DNA from: Ooceraea biroi
Taxonomy: Eukaryota > Arthropoda > Insecta > Hymenoptera > Formicidae
NCBI RefSeq assembly: GCF_003672135.1
Contig: NC_039506.1
Location: forward strand, 2,418,001 to 2,482,000
Reading direction: 5' to 3'
Length of the DNA: 64,000 nt
Below, in pieces: positions 37,201 to 50,500 of the stretch (within the stretch, counting starts at the first letter, position 1; each line of letters starts with the position of its first letter). The notes under the pieces are model-generated. The model did no database searches, was not told where the DNA came from, and was given only the letters and a program-made list of their open reading frames with translations. The position numbers and the translations under genes were made by a program.

Positions 37201-38841
37201 CGTGTAAAGCTAACGCGACGGTCGACGTAGATAATCGCAACAACTACCTGGTGGCATGTTGACAGGATCCAAAGACAATTTAAAGCCGGACGTTGCTTGT
37301 AACATCAAGTTGTAGCATTGTTGCCAGTCGGGGTTGGGGTTATTTTGCGATACGTGGCGCGTGGCCGCCAATCGCAAACAGAACGAGGCCTTTCTGTCGA
37401 AGCCGAAGCTGGTGTACAGATCGGACAACGTGGTGAATCGATCGATCTGAAACATTTTGTCTATATAATACTTTAATGCGCCTTTTGTCTCGGAACTTAT
37501 TCGATATATCACGTTACATTGACAGTACGTACTTTCTCTTGCTCGCTGAGATGCAAGTTGATCAGCACAACGTTATTTAAATACGATGCTGCCTGTAACG
37601 TACAGTTCTGCTCTATTGAGATTCTTGTCGCTTTGAAACTAGCCTCAGTCTCGATGATACCCGCATACTGATATTTACTGTAATGCACTATAGCCTCGCG
37701 ATACTTCTTCGATATCTCCTCAGGTAATAAAATGTGCGGCATGTTGGCCTTCACCACTTCTATACTAGGCGGAGATGGCAGAGCCGCGATGGCTTGCGAT
37801 TCTCGTCTGAAATAACAAATTGTTGATTAGCTTATTTCTTCACCAAAGTTTCTAGTGCAAAATTACTTCGATATACATTTCGACTATAATTATTTACAGA
37901 AAGAGCTACTTATAAGATGACATAAATTTGCTTCGAGATTATTGATTGACGTACCTCTGCTTACTTGGACTACCTTCTTGTAAGGAAGAGTTCCTTTGCA
38001 ACGGAAGACTCCGACACATATTAGGATAAAGAACGAGGACCGAGGCAGCGCAGAGACCCTCGTACGCCGCCCCCAGCCACAGCCAATCGTTGACTGCCTG
38101 CAGGATGTTGGCCGCGGAATTGTAATTGTTCAACGCATCGGACGGTAGCCCCGCCTGAAGACACAGATCTCCCAGATGCTTCGTCATGCGACCCACGCAT
38201 CTCTTCTTATTGTTTCTTGAGTCAAGATCCAATCCTATGAAGTCCTTCTTCTCGAACGGAGCCAGCAGAAGGGAGACGCGGTCTATCTTCTCCCTGGAGC
38301 GTTCCAGCCTCTTCGACTCCAGGATCCAAAACAGGAAGTTCAGGTACTCGGCCGTTTGCGTTTCTAGGTCGGGGCAGCTCTCGTCCACGTAGAACACTGC
38401 ACGTGTCTTGAAGTTGCTGGGTGTGGTGTAGCCTGGTGGCGGCTCGTGACGGCCATTCGACTCGACGGGACCGAGCAGGATAGCTCGCGAGTCGTACAGG
38501 GTACTGCTGTACTTCACCTTCAGGGTCTCGTGCACCCTGCACAGCTCGTTCAGCTCTACCTGATTGTCGTACCTGCCGAACGTGATCAGACCCAGCAGCC
38601 GCCTGTGGGTCTGAAAGTCCCCCCAGTCGTTGTTCTCCACAGGATGCTCCCTGACGAACCTGGCGAGGATCTCCCGGGTGCCACCGGTGGAATCCGACAC
38701 GGAGAACCTGCTGCCAGCCTTGATGATCCTCTCGCATAACCTGCTGACCGTCTTCGGCTTGATCTGCGTGCCGACCGGCCGCAGCAGCAGCAGCAGAGCG
38801 GCGTGGTCGTGTGCGGTCTGCTCGTAGTCGGGATGGGACAT
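34289..38841 (-). CDS. TRAPPC9: trafficking protein particle complex subunit 9 (TRAPPC9 / Trs120, brunelleschi)
   Basis: Twelve exons on the minus strand: 38841-37955, 37806-37533, 37446-37248, 37188-36977, 36906-36708, 36629-36215, 36070-35850, 35774-35414, 35267-35111, 35030-34853, 34781-34558, 34480-34289. All phases agree, giving 1172 residues (human 1148). Family landmarks: ENNDWGDFQTHRRLLGLIT, STLYDSRAILLGP, FEKKDFIGLD, HLGDLCLQAGLPSDAL, NRMGNPALATRHLTFLLQTM, PFELHVSNMRLLTNGVVFES, VEVIPALPRIDVATSLP and YQDHHNGVNNYQL. It is the large TRAPPII-specific subunit that helps activate Rab GTPases for Golgi and endosomal traffic; in mammals it also binds NIK/IKK-beta. An upstream in-frame ATG at 38892 would add 17 residues; I chose 38841 because MSHPDYEQ matches the human start. 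The 36215 donor (gttcgc) is weak. Confidence 0.94.
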
Positions 38842-40826
38842 CTTGTTGTCGGGCACCGGACTCGACAGGATAACGCTGATAGCCGAGCGCATTTATGCCA
38901 TCGATTTGTTCGTGGGTACCCGATTAGTACCTGGGCGCGTCTGGCTCAGCTGGATTCCGTCATGTCTGCCTGTCGTCGAGTACAGCGAGGATGCGGCAGA
39001 GTGTCCTGTGTCGGTCTGAGTGAAATTTGTCTCGTTCATAACAACATCTGTCCCATCAGCTGCGATCAGTGCACGTAGGGACACCCACCGGGCAGTGGGC
39101 ACGCACGCACGTAGGACGTCGCTTCTGCGCATACGCCCGTAGTATTTATCAGCTGACGCTCCATACGTCACGTGATGCGCGCGCCGTGTCACGTGACCGC
39201 AAGTCGAATGGAGGCGCTGAATCGAGTGGAGAGCGCAGCGGTGATTTAAACGCACAACTCCGAGCTTCTGAAAAAGAATGTCCTACATAGCGAGTACGTA
39301 TAGGCGCTTTCGATCATTATTCCGTGCTTTTCCCTCTTCAAAAATTATTTTATTTCTTTATTTATTCATATTATTTAGTGTTAGAAATGTAAAAGTGTGG
39401 TACTTGGTAAGTGGACGTGCTCGTCTTGTTTCGTAATGGCGTAAGCGTCGTATCACCGTAGGTTATATAGTTTGATCTGCTCTTGCTTCAAATTCAAGAA
39501 TGCAAGGATACTTCACGATTCAGATAAATATTATCAAGAAGTTGTTTACAGCTGTGACAAAAATGTATCTTTTAACGGAGTCAAATTATGAATTATCTTA
39601 AAATGAAATACTAGCGATTAAACACGCGTGTAATTAAATGTGCATTAAAATATCGGCAGAAGTAAGGAATTTAAATAAATTTGAACGCTGCATATATGAG
39701 AAATTTGTGCTGGAATGAGATTAAGAAAAGAGACTGTTGCGATACGCAGATAACAAGCATAACCATGGAAGCGGAAGCGGAAAGACTGAGAGATGCAAGA
39801 TGTAACGTGGCGATGTGTGCTTCTACTATTGCGAGCAGGCTCAAGAAGTAGGGTAAATCAGTGACGGATTAATATCTCCTGAGAGCTCGAAATATTGTAT
39901 GTCTGATACACTCTATATATCACATATTATAATATATAACCTAAAGAGCTTCTTTAAAATAATGTATAATAATTTGACTCAAAAGATTCGGTTTTGATGC
40001 AGATAAGACAAGTAAAACAACAATAAAAATATCTTGATAATATTTATCTTAATCATGAAGTATCCTTGCATTCTTCTTAATGATTGATAAAGATATGCGT
40101 AAGTGAAAAATTTGGAAAATTTATAATCAACTATTTCATTCCTTTTTGATTGATTTTAGTTGCTTCGTTCCATTCCAATACTCGCATAATATCAATATCG
40201 ATTCCAATTGATTGAATATCATTACTAATATATTATATATTTCTATATATATCCCTCAAAAGAAAAAAGAAGCATGAAGAAAATACAGTTTATGCCGTTA
40301 GAGTCACTACTCACAGCTGTGTTAAAATCACCACGTGTCTCATTAACGTCATGCATTAGTCCATGAACAACAGTATTTCTAAATACTTTTACATTTCCAA
40401 TCAGACCAGTAGCATCATCATCAACCTAATCTCCCATGTTTCAGCATCGTATAGAAACACATTCCATCTTCCGGCAACGACATCCCTGCCAATCTGATGA
40501 CAGTTTGATAAGTTGGGGACACGGACGTACCCGGTCTCGTCGATTGACCCGGCACTGGTTGGCAGCGGTAACAGTGGGAGAATAGCGGCTTCGCTGTTAA
40601 TACCGTAGGTAGTGTGCAGTGGTAAAGGCCTCCGTGCGCGCGGCCCGTGGTGAACATACAACAGGTGTCCCGCGATCGGTTCTCTCTGCCGCGGTACCGG
40701 TTCGGTTCTCCATTTTGCTGGTCCGGTGTTTACTCCCCGTCGCCTTTCACTTCGGGACGAGCGTGCAGAGGTACCGCCGAGCGTGGTCTGGAGCGCGTGT
40801 GGTGAACCCGAGCGGATCGGCGTAAC
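38842..40826. promoter_or_regulatory. divergent promoter / 5' UTR region between TRAPPC9 and the MARVEL gene
   Basis: GC- and CpG-rich flanks (38,850-39,280 and 40,500-40,826) next to the two start codons enclose an AT-rich middle. These fit two separate promoters and 5' UTRs. A 28-codon ORF with a strong start context lies at 39765-39851 and is discussed as a finding. No other gene is supported. Confidence 0.5.
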
Positions 40827-43800
40827 ATGATGTCGGAGACCGTGGTGACGATGGACGGTTCCAGCAACAACGCCAGCAACAACCCGCGACAGGTGCCGAC
40901 GGTGAAGACGGAGCCGGGCCAGCCGAACCTGCTGGCCAGCATTCGACTGAATGTCGACTACTTCAAGACCATACCCGGCATCATCAAGCTGGTGCAGCTG
41001 GTAAGTACGACGGTTCACCTTTTCTCCCGTCCGTTCGATCTGTAGAGTCGCGTGTGTAAACGTGGGACCAAGTGCCCGTTCCCGTGCTGGGCACGACGAG
41101 TTGGCGTACGTTTGATTTGTTGCTAAATTTACGCTTACGATAGTGTAAATGAGTGTGTTGTTTAGCGACAGTTTCGGAGCAATCGCGGCCGTGCAGCGAC
41201 ATCATAATCTCATTACCGTTTTTTGTTTTGGAAGATAGAATGACGTAGGATAACGATGGACTGCGCGATGCATAAATATGTGATGAGTTATTCGAGCAGC
41301 GTAATTCGTTTCTTGTTTTGCAAGAGTTTAAAGTAAATAATAAGCCTGTGGAATTTATATTTAATTACGATAATAATTTTTGCGATACTTTTTGTAGAAG
41401 GTATTGTTCTACATTAGCACATAATACCAATACACGTCTACTGCGTCAAAAAATTAGGTGAATCGAGAAAAGAGAATTAAGAGATTTTTTTTTTAATTGA
41501 TTCTCTTTTAATTTATTTCAATATTATGGAACATCAACCGCCGATTTCCAAATTCCTTGATCATTTGTTCTTCAAGTATTTCTCTATTTTCTATTTTCAG
41601 CTTAGTTCCGTTCGCAATACACTTGATGCTTATCACGTAATGGCTAATAATAGGAACTTCAGAGCCACTTGGCATATATTTTTATAACACCATGTAATCT
41701 CTAGTCTAAACACGCTAGAAATGTATTATAAGTTGATCTAGAAAACTATTATAGAAACGCTACATAACTGATAATAGATAATATGTTATATCTTTTATTT
41801 GTAAATTAATATAGGAAAGCTAAACTGTGATATACTCAAAGATATTTCTTCCTCTATTTTGATGACCAGAAGCTATAGATATTATATTGTCTTAATGCTG
41901 CCAATTGGCAGCATATTATACTTAGTAAATACACGAAAATTAAGAGATTAAAATACTTGACAGGTACACGGAATTTCTTTCCGCCTTATGCAGCATTTTT
42001 GGCTCTTATTGCTATATTCTGGCAGCATGATTCTCTTGGTTTCTTGGACTTGTCACTTCATTTTGTCAACGAGATCGCGAGAATTTCACAAATTTCTTCA
42101 TCAAATTTTTGTGGTTGTAAATTCATCAACACCGGCACACGGCAATGTCAACCGCTCCGCGTTTTTTCGCAGTGCCAATCGAACGAGGAAAAAGATGAGA
42201 TTCCAGAAGTAATTTCCGATCGCTCATGTTTAGATGGATTTCGCCTTGGAAACACTACACGCATACAGAATAGCGTTACGTAACGTTACATCCACGCGTC
42301 TACTTACTCAAGTCGCAATTCTATACTTCGATGCTGACCGTACAGAACATATCTGGTTATCGTGCTGCGATATTCTTTAGCTTTTGACACGACATTTGAT
42401 TCCGCGATCTCGTTCGTTGGCAACATGAATGACAATCCGTAGGATTCTTTCATACGTAACTGAACTCCTTCAATCGGCCATCTATTTAATCTGCAAGAGA
42501 CGACCTGGCGATTAATTCTGCTATCTCTGTTTTAAACATAACTGCTTTAAATAATCAAATTACGCATGCTTATTTATTCACTCATGATATCAACGGAGAG
42601 ATTAAGCGAAAAGATTAAAGCGTTATTGATGCTCTCGTTCGTTTTTCTAGACTTGACTGACTCGCTCAGTCGCGTTCACGTTCAGGTATTGCTCGAATGA
42701 CGCAGAAATACGCCAAGGATTGTTCACATGCCGCCTACTTACCGCGCGAATGTACACTAGGTATGCGGGGAGCGCATTCCGGGCTCTGATAAGCCTACTT
42801 TACGATCCGTACCTTTATGACGACTGAATTAGAAACAGCTTCCCCCGTTTATTAGGCTGGGGTCAATACTTTCTATGAGGAAATTTAACTTTCTCGTCGG
42901 CCTCGATCTCTCCGTACGCACGCTTGTCTCCGATCGCGGCGCAAATATTGTTGTACTCGTCGTCAGGTGAAACTCCGTTAGGAGTACAATTACTTCGGAA
43001 AATCGGCTTCGAGCGGCAGAAATTCTCATTTACATGCCGTGACTTCTTCGAGCAGTGAAGTTTATTGCTCAAGCGGCAGTGATCTCCTATTGCTTCATTC
43101 GAGCATTCACCTGCAACCTTCAAACTCTTGCTAGAGTATTTTTCACGTTACCTTATTAGGCTTTCTCTCTTTATTAATCCGTGACTGTTCTGTTGCTACT
43201 TACCATCGATTTTCCATATGCACACGCTATTTCTGAGTACCTCTCGACCGAAATGCGAATCTTTAAGATTTTTACCCGGAAGATATTTCTCGGCTGAAAG
43301 CTTTGGCTGACGCTCATCATTGGCTTCATAGAGTCCTCTATCTCTGTCTCTGTCCCTCTGTCTCGCATCCCTCGCGCATTATTCTTAATAAAACTCGTTT
43401 CCCCGGTGCTCTCTTTCGTGACAAAATTTACACGCCGCGCCGTTGCGCGCATTTACTCTCCAAGCCAATTCCGATCCATTCGATGAGATTCTCCGAAGAA
43501 TCAAGCGCAAGAGATATAAATATTCACACTTATGAAACTCAGAAAAACTTAAAAACTTTATTTTGCAGAAATATATAATGAAACTGTATTCAAAATTCTG
43601 CTTTTAAAGTCAACACGTGCCAAAGCCATATGCAGAAGGTCTCACGGTCTAGAACACATTAAGAAATGACGTCAGTGATTAACGTGACCTCTCGCATCCA
43701 TACACTACGTGCACTAGAGCCATCAGAGCAAGAAAAAGTGAGCACCAAAATAAAAATGCTCCTCGACGAGATATTTTCTGCTGATTGTTCCGATCGACCT

Positions 43801-46800
43801 GGAAGTACGCACTGCGTACACGCGCATCATCATGGCGTCCTGGCCGCGCGGTTTATACCGTGACGTTGAACCTGCAGTGGCATAACCGCGTAACGGTAAT
43901 CCTCTTACGGAGCGGTTAACATAAAGTACTCTATCTTTGCCAGACGGAAAAATAGTGTCTGGTCGCAACATTGTATTAGCCGGTTTATTCGACTCCGGAC
44001 GAGTTGATTGACTCGTAAAAATACATTACTGCGGTCTCGCATACATCCTCATTATGAACTTTTACGTGGTACTTGTACGACTCGTGTATTTTAATAATAT
44101 AATATAATAAGTTAACGAGAATAAGCGGAAGGCCATTTCATCTTTCGTCGAATTATTAATTAACATTTACTTAAGAGAGTACGCGCGAGCTGCAATTCAG
44201 ATTTTAATTCGACGCTGCTGCTGCGTTTAATTTGACAGCGATGTGTGCGAGTTATTATTTATATTTATATTAAAGTAAGTTTGTGTTTTTTATGTATGTG
44301 AAACATTTATAATACACGCATGTGCAATTATCTCGCTGCCGGAAACATCTTATCGTTATTTCTGCTATAGATTCAATTTGTGAAAATCAAGGTCGAGCTT
44401 TGATCCGATTCTCTTTACACACACGACCATGCATTCTTTACGTACGAGAGTGTTATGATATATTATGTACGTTCGATAGAAGCATGAAGGAATATGTATT
44501 GATTTAATGTGAAATGGTCGCTTCTTATAATAGCATACGTGGCTCTACAGTCGACACTCTACAGCGCGCCGGGAACAATGAGAGAAGTAGCAATAAATCT
44601 AACATGAGTTGTGAAAGTTTCGTCGAGTTCTGTTGTCGCAAATGGAATTGCGTAACAACGTAGCAATGAGATTTTATTTCCGAGCAATGATGCACGCGTC
44701 ACGCACATCCAACATCATCATTTCTGCATCTCGATGTCTGCTTCCCTTGCTTTTCTTCCCCTATCAGCGGTCTGTCAAGGAAAACAATTGGATTAGATAA
44801 CAAGAGATTGTCAACGTAACTTGATTTATTGCTATCTTTCTGCGTCTTCCTTCAAATTCCTAGCATTGATAACGCTTTCTGCTCACGTTAGTTTCTCTTC
44901 TTACGTCTTTCACGACATGCCCGGCGTTATACCGTTATTTCACGCTGGAGCATATCATTAATCGCTTTGATTATGGCTGTTTACCGGAGTAGCTAGCCAA
45001 GTAATTAATCGCGCATCGCGTGTCTCGGTCTCAGCGCGTGATAAGAAAAATTAGCGCCATGGCCTGTGGATTAATTGCCTGATGAATTTATGTAATTTGC
45101 CTCCAGTTCAGTTAATTGTTTCATTGCTTTATCGCATCACCGATGCGATCCGGAGGCCACGAGTCGGACGAGCAACGAGCAACGAGCAACAATAAACTCC
45201 CAATTATCCCTGCGGTAATGCACGCGGTTAATTGAGAGGCACGAGAAGAGGACGCGTCGGCAAGACTTCTCTCAAACTGCGTGTCGGCGATCACCATTCC
45301 GGTCTCATCAGGACGGCGGAAAGCCCATAACATTCCTATAACGCGGGAATTATCCGGATATGTGTCCCAAAGAACACGACCACGATGGCAGTTCAGGAAG
45401 AACCGGTTCTCGCTGGCGCGGGTGAGATCGACCGGGCGATCGACGAAAACTTGGACACTGGTGGATTCGGTGGTAGGCATCTCGCGCTAGGCTAGTCCAT
45501 GATGACCATACATGTTCACCCGACCGGTATCATACGGAGCGTCCCACATACCTGGACTGCCATCCGCCACGACGCGACGGGGCCACGCCAACGGGATCGG
45601 AATGTCTCATTAAGGATTCAACGTGTCCTTTAGCTCCTCCTCGACCATCTTGCCGCCGGCACGACGACAAACATGTCGCTACCGGGTGCCCACGTGTACA
45701 GCCACGTCACACTGCCCGAGGAAATCATTGACGCTTGCTTACTCGAAACTTCGCCTGGAGATCAGCAGCATATCATTCGCAAGTACGCATGTGATAATGT
45801 GTAATGACGTCTGTGCGACTTACACGAGGAAATGGACGATTGCTGATTATCGTCGACTTCGATGAATGCATATGCGCGATCCGACCGTTTGCAGTCGCGG
45901 ATTCTTCATGCATCGAATTCTCTCTTAATCGCCGAAGAACGTTGCGAAGAGTAATGGGAAGATCGTATCGCTTGTCAGACTTGACTTTAGCTGTCGGTGC
46001 GAAATTAATTTAATTTGTCTGATTAACATACATGTTTATCAGGTGTTTCTTCGTGAACCTTGTTGATTGTTGCACGCGAATGACACGATTGGAAAGTTTG
46101 AAAGTATTGGTGATCCACATCGCGCTGCACGTATCGATATCTCTGAAATTCTTCACTGACACAGAGATGCATGTAGGACATTCTAAAAATAATTTGTTTA
46201 ATAATTAGGTACGTCTAAGAAATACGCGGAAGTAGAGCTTCCATGAATTCATTTTTAAGCGACTTATATGCGAGGAATATTAATATGCGATTGCGTGCGC
46301 AGTTGTCCAACTTGTCTGTCCTGAAACGCTTGATCCATTCACAGAAGCTCGCCTATTAGGGAAAGTGAGATCGCGATTGTACATTTATACTGCGGCAGGA
46401 AGCACATCGGCGCGCGCGAACGCGTAGAATCGCGTCAATGTAAGTGGCGTTTATCCTTGACATTGTTACTCACTTTTTATTAATTTATTATTCAGACGCG
46501 CGTTATACGTGCTCGAGGTAATCGCATTTCTGTAGATGAGGCACGTATCCACTGTCGAAAGTTTAGTCATTTAGACAAATCAATATTCTCCGTAGTTGAA
46601 CGTACACGAAACTACACCAAAGTCTCGTCAGAACTTGGAGAGTTATTCATTCGGCTTAATTATTTTCTTTGTTTTAACGTTAAATATATCGCGAGAGATA
46701 GACGCGGTATCAAGATATCCAATAGATTTGATAAATAATTTTTCCTCGCGAAACTTGCAGCATCTCGAGCACAAAACTTATGATAAACAGTTCTGTTAGA

Positions 46801-47544
46801 CCTTTCTGTCAATCATCAGCAGATTAACGTCTCAATCAGGCTTAGTTTATCTCATGGCTGCAGAACAGTAGCAGCTGCTTATACAGTTGTTGCGGAGAAT
46901 TAGGTCGCTGTATCCTTGGACTATAATAATTAATACCTGGGACCGCGTGTCATGGAATTGCGTGCGAGATAGAAGAGGTATAACAATCTTCCTGGTGTAA
47001 CGCGATCGCCGCATAATGTGTCATCCATACCTTTACGTCATGCCTATTCGAGTATCGGTACATGTAAGTGAATGTGCAAGTTGTGCACATACACATGTGT
47101 GAGGTGAATGAATACAATCTTTTCTCAGCAATATACGTAACGCTGGTTATTTACATGGACAATAGCACGTTGGGTAGTATCAGCTTTGAAACTCTCTTTA
47201 GAGTGTTCGAAATCTTTCTGATTTGTATTATTCATTTTTCAGTACAAAAATTTTTATATTTCTATTATTATTTTTCGTATTGAAATTGTTACCATGTTAT
47301 TATTATTAATTTTTAGTATTCAAATTATTTGTGTCAAACAAGCAGTTTTATTAAAAATGTTTCTTCATCATTTTCAGAGAATTTCTAAATTATTAGATTA
47401 TTGCAGCAGATTATTTGCGATAAGTGAATTTGCATAAGCTCCAAAGTTTTAGTGTTCCTTGTTGCTGACATCATCATAATAATTTCCATTAAATATGAGT
47501 AAACTCCTGACTAATGAGTAGAGTTCTGACTAAAGTGCAACAGA

Positions 47545-47585
<41 letters not shown>

Positions 47586-50500
47586 CTCCACGGGTGTCGT
47601 AATTCGAGTCATTAATAATTTATTATTTAATCCTCCACACACGCGTTTCTCAACCAGTTGACTTTCTTAACAATCGGCGCCAACGGTCTTCACGCTTTCA
47701 ACGTTCTTCTTTTTCCTACAAAGAGTTACATTACACGATTCGTTATATAGAGTTGCACTTCCAGACAGAAACTTGCTTGACGTCCGGCCTTATCATTTCC
47801 GGTCTCACGTCCTTTTCCCTGTGTGCAACATACGACGAGAAGATATTAAGTCGAAGAAAAAAGATTCTCGTGAAATTATTACGCTTTTAATAAAAAGGAC
47901 AATTATGTATGTGTTTGTCATACATTTTATGCAGGACATGATGCGTTCAGTTATTGAGAATATTGATTTGCTTAAATCATTTAATTGTACGCGAAAGAAT
48001 AAACTAGAAAAAAGATTATAAAATCTGACAAAATTAGATTAATATCTTTTTAATAAAAATTTTCAGGACTGCCCGACTCTACACACGCACGACGATTAAT
48101 ATCGTCGATTAAAAACTATTTGCGTGACTTAATGAATGGGCGTTACTTGAATGAAACAAGTGTAAGATCTGATTCGTCAACAAGTGCGATCATATTTAAA
48201 AATACTTCCGCGAAAGAAATAATAACAAGAAGCGCGATAGAAGATGAAATATAATCTATTATCTCTTTGGCTTCGTCTTCTTTGTAAACAGTTTCAGTTT
48301 CAGAACTTTTTTAAGAGTTGTTTTTTCATCGTAAGATAGGAACAGAGAGCTTTGAGGATTAGAAAGTATTATCTATCCACGTATAGGATACACGCTTATC
48401 AGAAACTATTGACGATAAGAACTGTTTCGAGAGAAATCGGCACCGTATACATTTCGATGGAATGACTCTTAAACAAGTCGCGGATGAAAAGTCAAGCGGA
48501 AAAAGAATTTCGTTACGATAAATACTGGCTAACTCTAACACGGTTCGACGAACCATAAACGCACCCCTTTTCCTGTTGCACCAGGAAATAGTTTCGACTC
48601 CGTCCGGTTGTTGCGGAAACCTGTGGCGAGACCAAATCAATTTTATCGTTATCGGGACAAAAACGGCGCATCCACGCAAGTTCTTTCCGCGTCATTCGTG
48701 CATTTTGAATTTACGAATTATTTTATATCAATACGTAATTTTTAAATATATTACTAAACGCGCAGAAACTTTATATACGATATGCCCATCTTTATATTAA
48801 CATTTTCAAATTAGCATTAATTAACAATTACCGATATCAAAAGCTCCAATAATATTCCGAAATCGTAAAAGAGGGATGTCTGCGCGGGGGAGAATATGTT
48901 TCACTTTTTACATTATGAATCGCGTTCGGATCTCATCTCGATTAGCTCGCTGGTCGTTCCCCTGCTCTTCTTCTCTGATTAAAACACTTTCGCACGATGT
49001 ATTACGTGCGTAATTCGTTGACCCACTTGGAGGATTAATTTCGGTCAGGGTAGAGCTAGTGCGTTACTCTCCGTAATAGAGTCGGATAATCGACTCTGGT
49101 TACCGATGGGAAGCCGCCGCCGCGCCGTGCGAAAAGCGTTGTTCTGCAGCGCGTTCCACTATGGAAAGTACCTCGGCTAATGAGAACGATAATAGTGTTA
49201 CGAAACGTGGAAACAATTCGCCCATAATTATCTCGACGAGGCAATTTGTTTTCGCCGTTTGACAGGCGTTTTTAGATTAGACTGGAGACACAACCGAATC
49301 GTGATCCAGTTCTTGATTTTTGTTACGATCGCCTTGGTACGCGATCGCAAGTGTTATCTTGCAAACTTGACGGCTATAGTAGTTTCCATAGCTCTTGCAC
49401 CTCGTAAGCGCTCTTACTTGTTTGCCGCTTCAATATTTATATTCGCAAGTTCGCATGCAAGTTTGCCTTCGATAATTAAATAAATATCAAGATCAAAGCC
49501 GCATGCGAACCGGAACGTGGGCTCGGTTAATTTTTTAATAGAACCCCGGTAATTTTCACGATGCAGCTTGAACTAGGTCATACAGGTATTAATGCGCAAC
49601 AAGTTTATATCGTTGCCCGCAATTGCCAATTACAGCAAGATTCCGCAAGAAAAAATTGCATATCTATAATATTATATTATAATATTGTATAATATTATAA
49701 TATTATAATATAGAAAAATTGTAATATTTATAATATTATATTATAATATTATTTTCCAATGCCTCGTGACAAATCTTGCATGTTGTATTATACAACAAAA
49801 ACATAAAATAATATACCAAATGTAACAGTTACAAAATTCAGCAGTACAAAACTCAAGTTGATTCTTGTCATTCTGGAAACGGAAGTCGCTCACTTTCCCC
49901 GGAAAGCAATGTCTTCCCGATCATTACATGCGCGCGCGGACGATGATCTGTATCCAATGATCTTCACCTTCTCAGAATCGTTCGAGAATCTCGTGAGTTC
50001 CGTGAGATCGCCCACTCGAATCGAATGTGCAAGACCCGTGATCGCACAAATTGTGCAATCGTTGTCGCATTATCAAGAGAAACAGAGGCAATTCTAAGGG
50101 GGATGGCGGGGGGCAAGGGATTTACCCTCCGGGTACCATTGTGTTCCATGTTCCTCGCGGCGTGTAGGTCGACATGGTGCATATTGGTCCCGCGCGCAAC
50201 TTATGCAGCAATTGCGCACGAGTCCGACTTATGCACAAGGACAGGCCGCGCCTTGTAACGTGCGCTAATATTCATCTAACGAGCCAGGACCTAAACGAGG
50301 AGAGAGGAGGAAGGACGATACGCGCACGTGGATTCGGCAAACGGGCGAGAAAGAGGCCGCAGAGACGTGGAGAGCTCTTGCGAGCGGAGCACACTCTTGA
50401 TGGCGATGGTGTACGCATTCTTGCGCTCGAGCCGGCAAAGCGAAGGGCGTTTTATTCGGATTGCCATCAGGAATGCCTTGCCGGAGGCAATCGTCTTGGG

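Noticed and set aside
38222..38739. 171-codon minus-strand frame overlapping TRAPPC9 exon 1, and plus-strand frames at 38446-38827
   Set aside because: Alternative frames of the real TRAPPC9 exon; the TRAPPC9 frame has clear family similarity.
43174..43578. Overlapping plus and minus frames of about 90 codons
   Set aside because: No family similarity, no codon or splice support; intronic noise.
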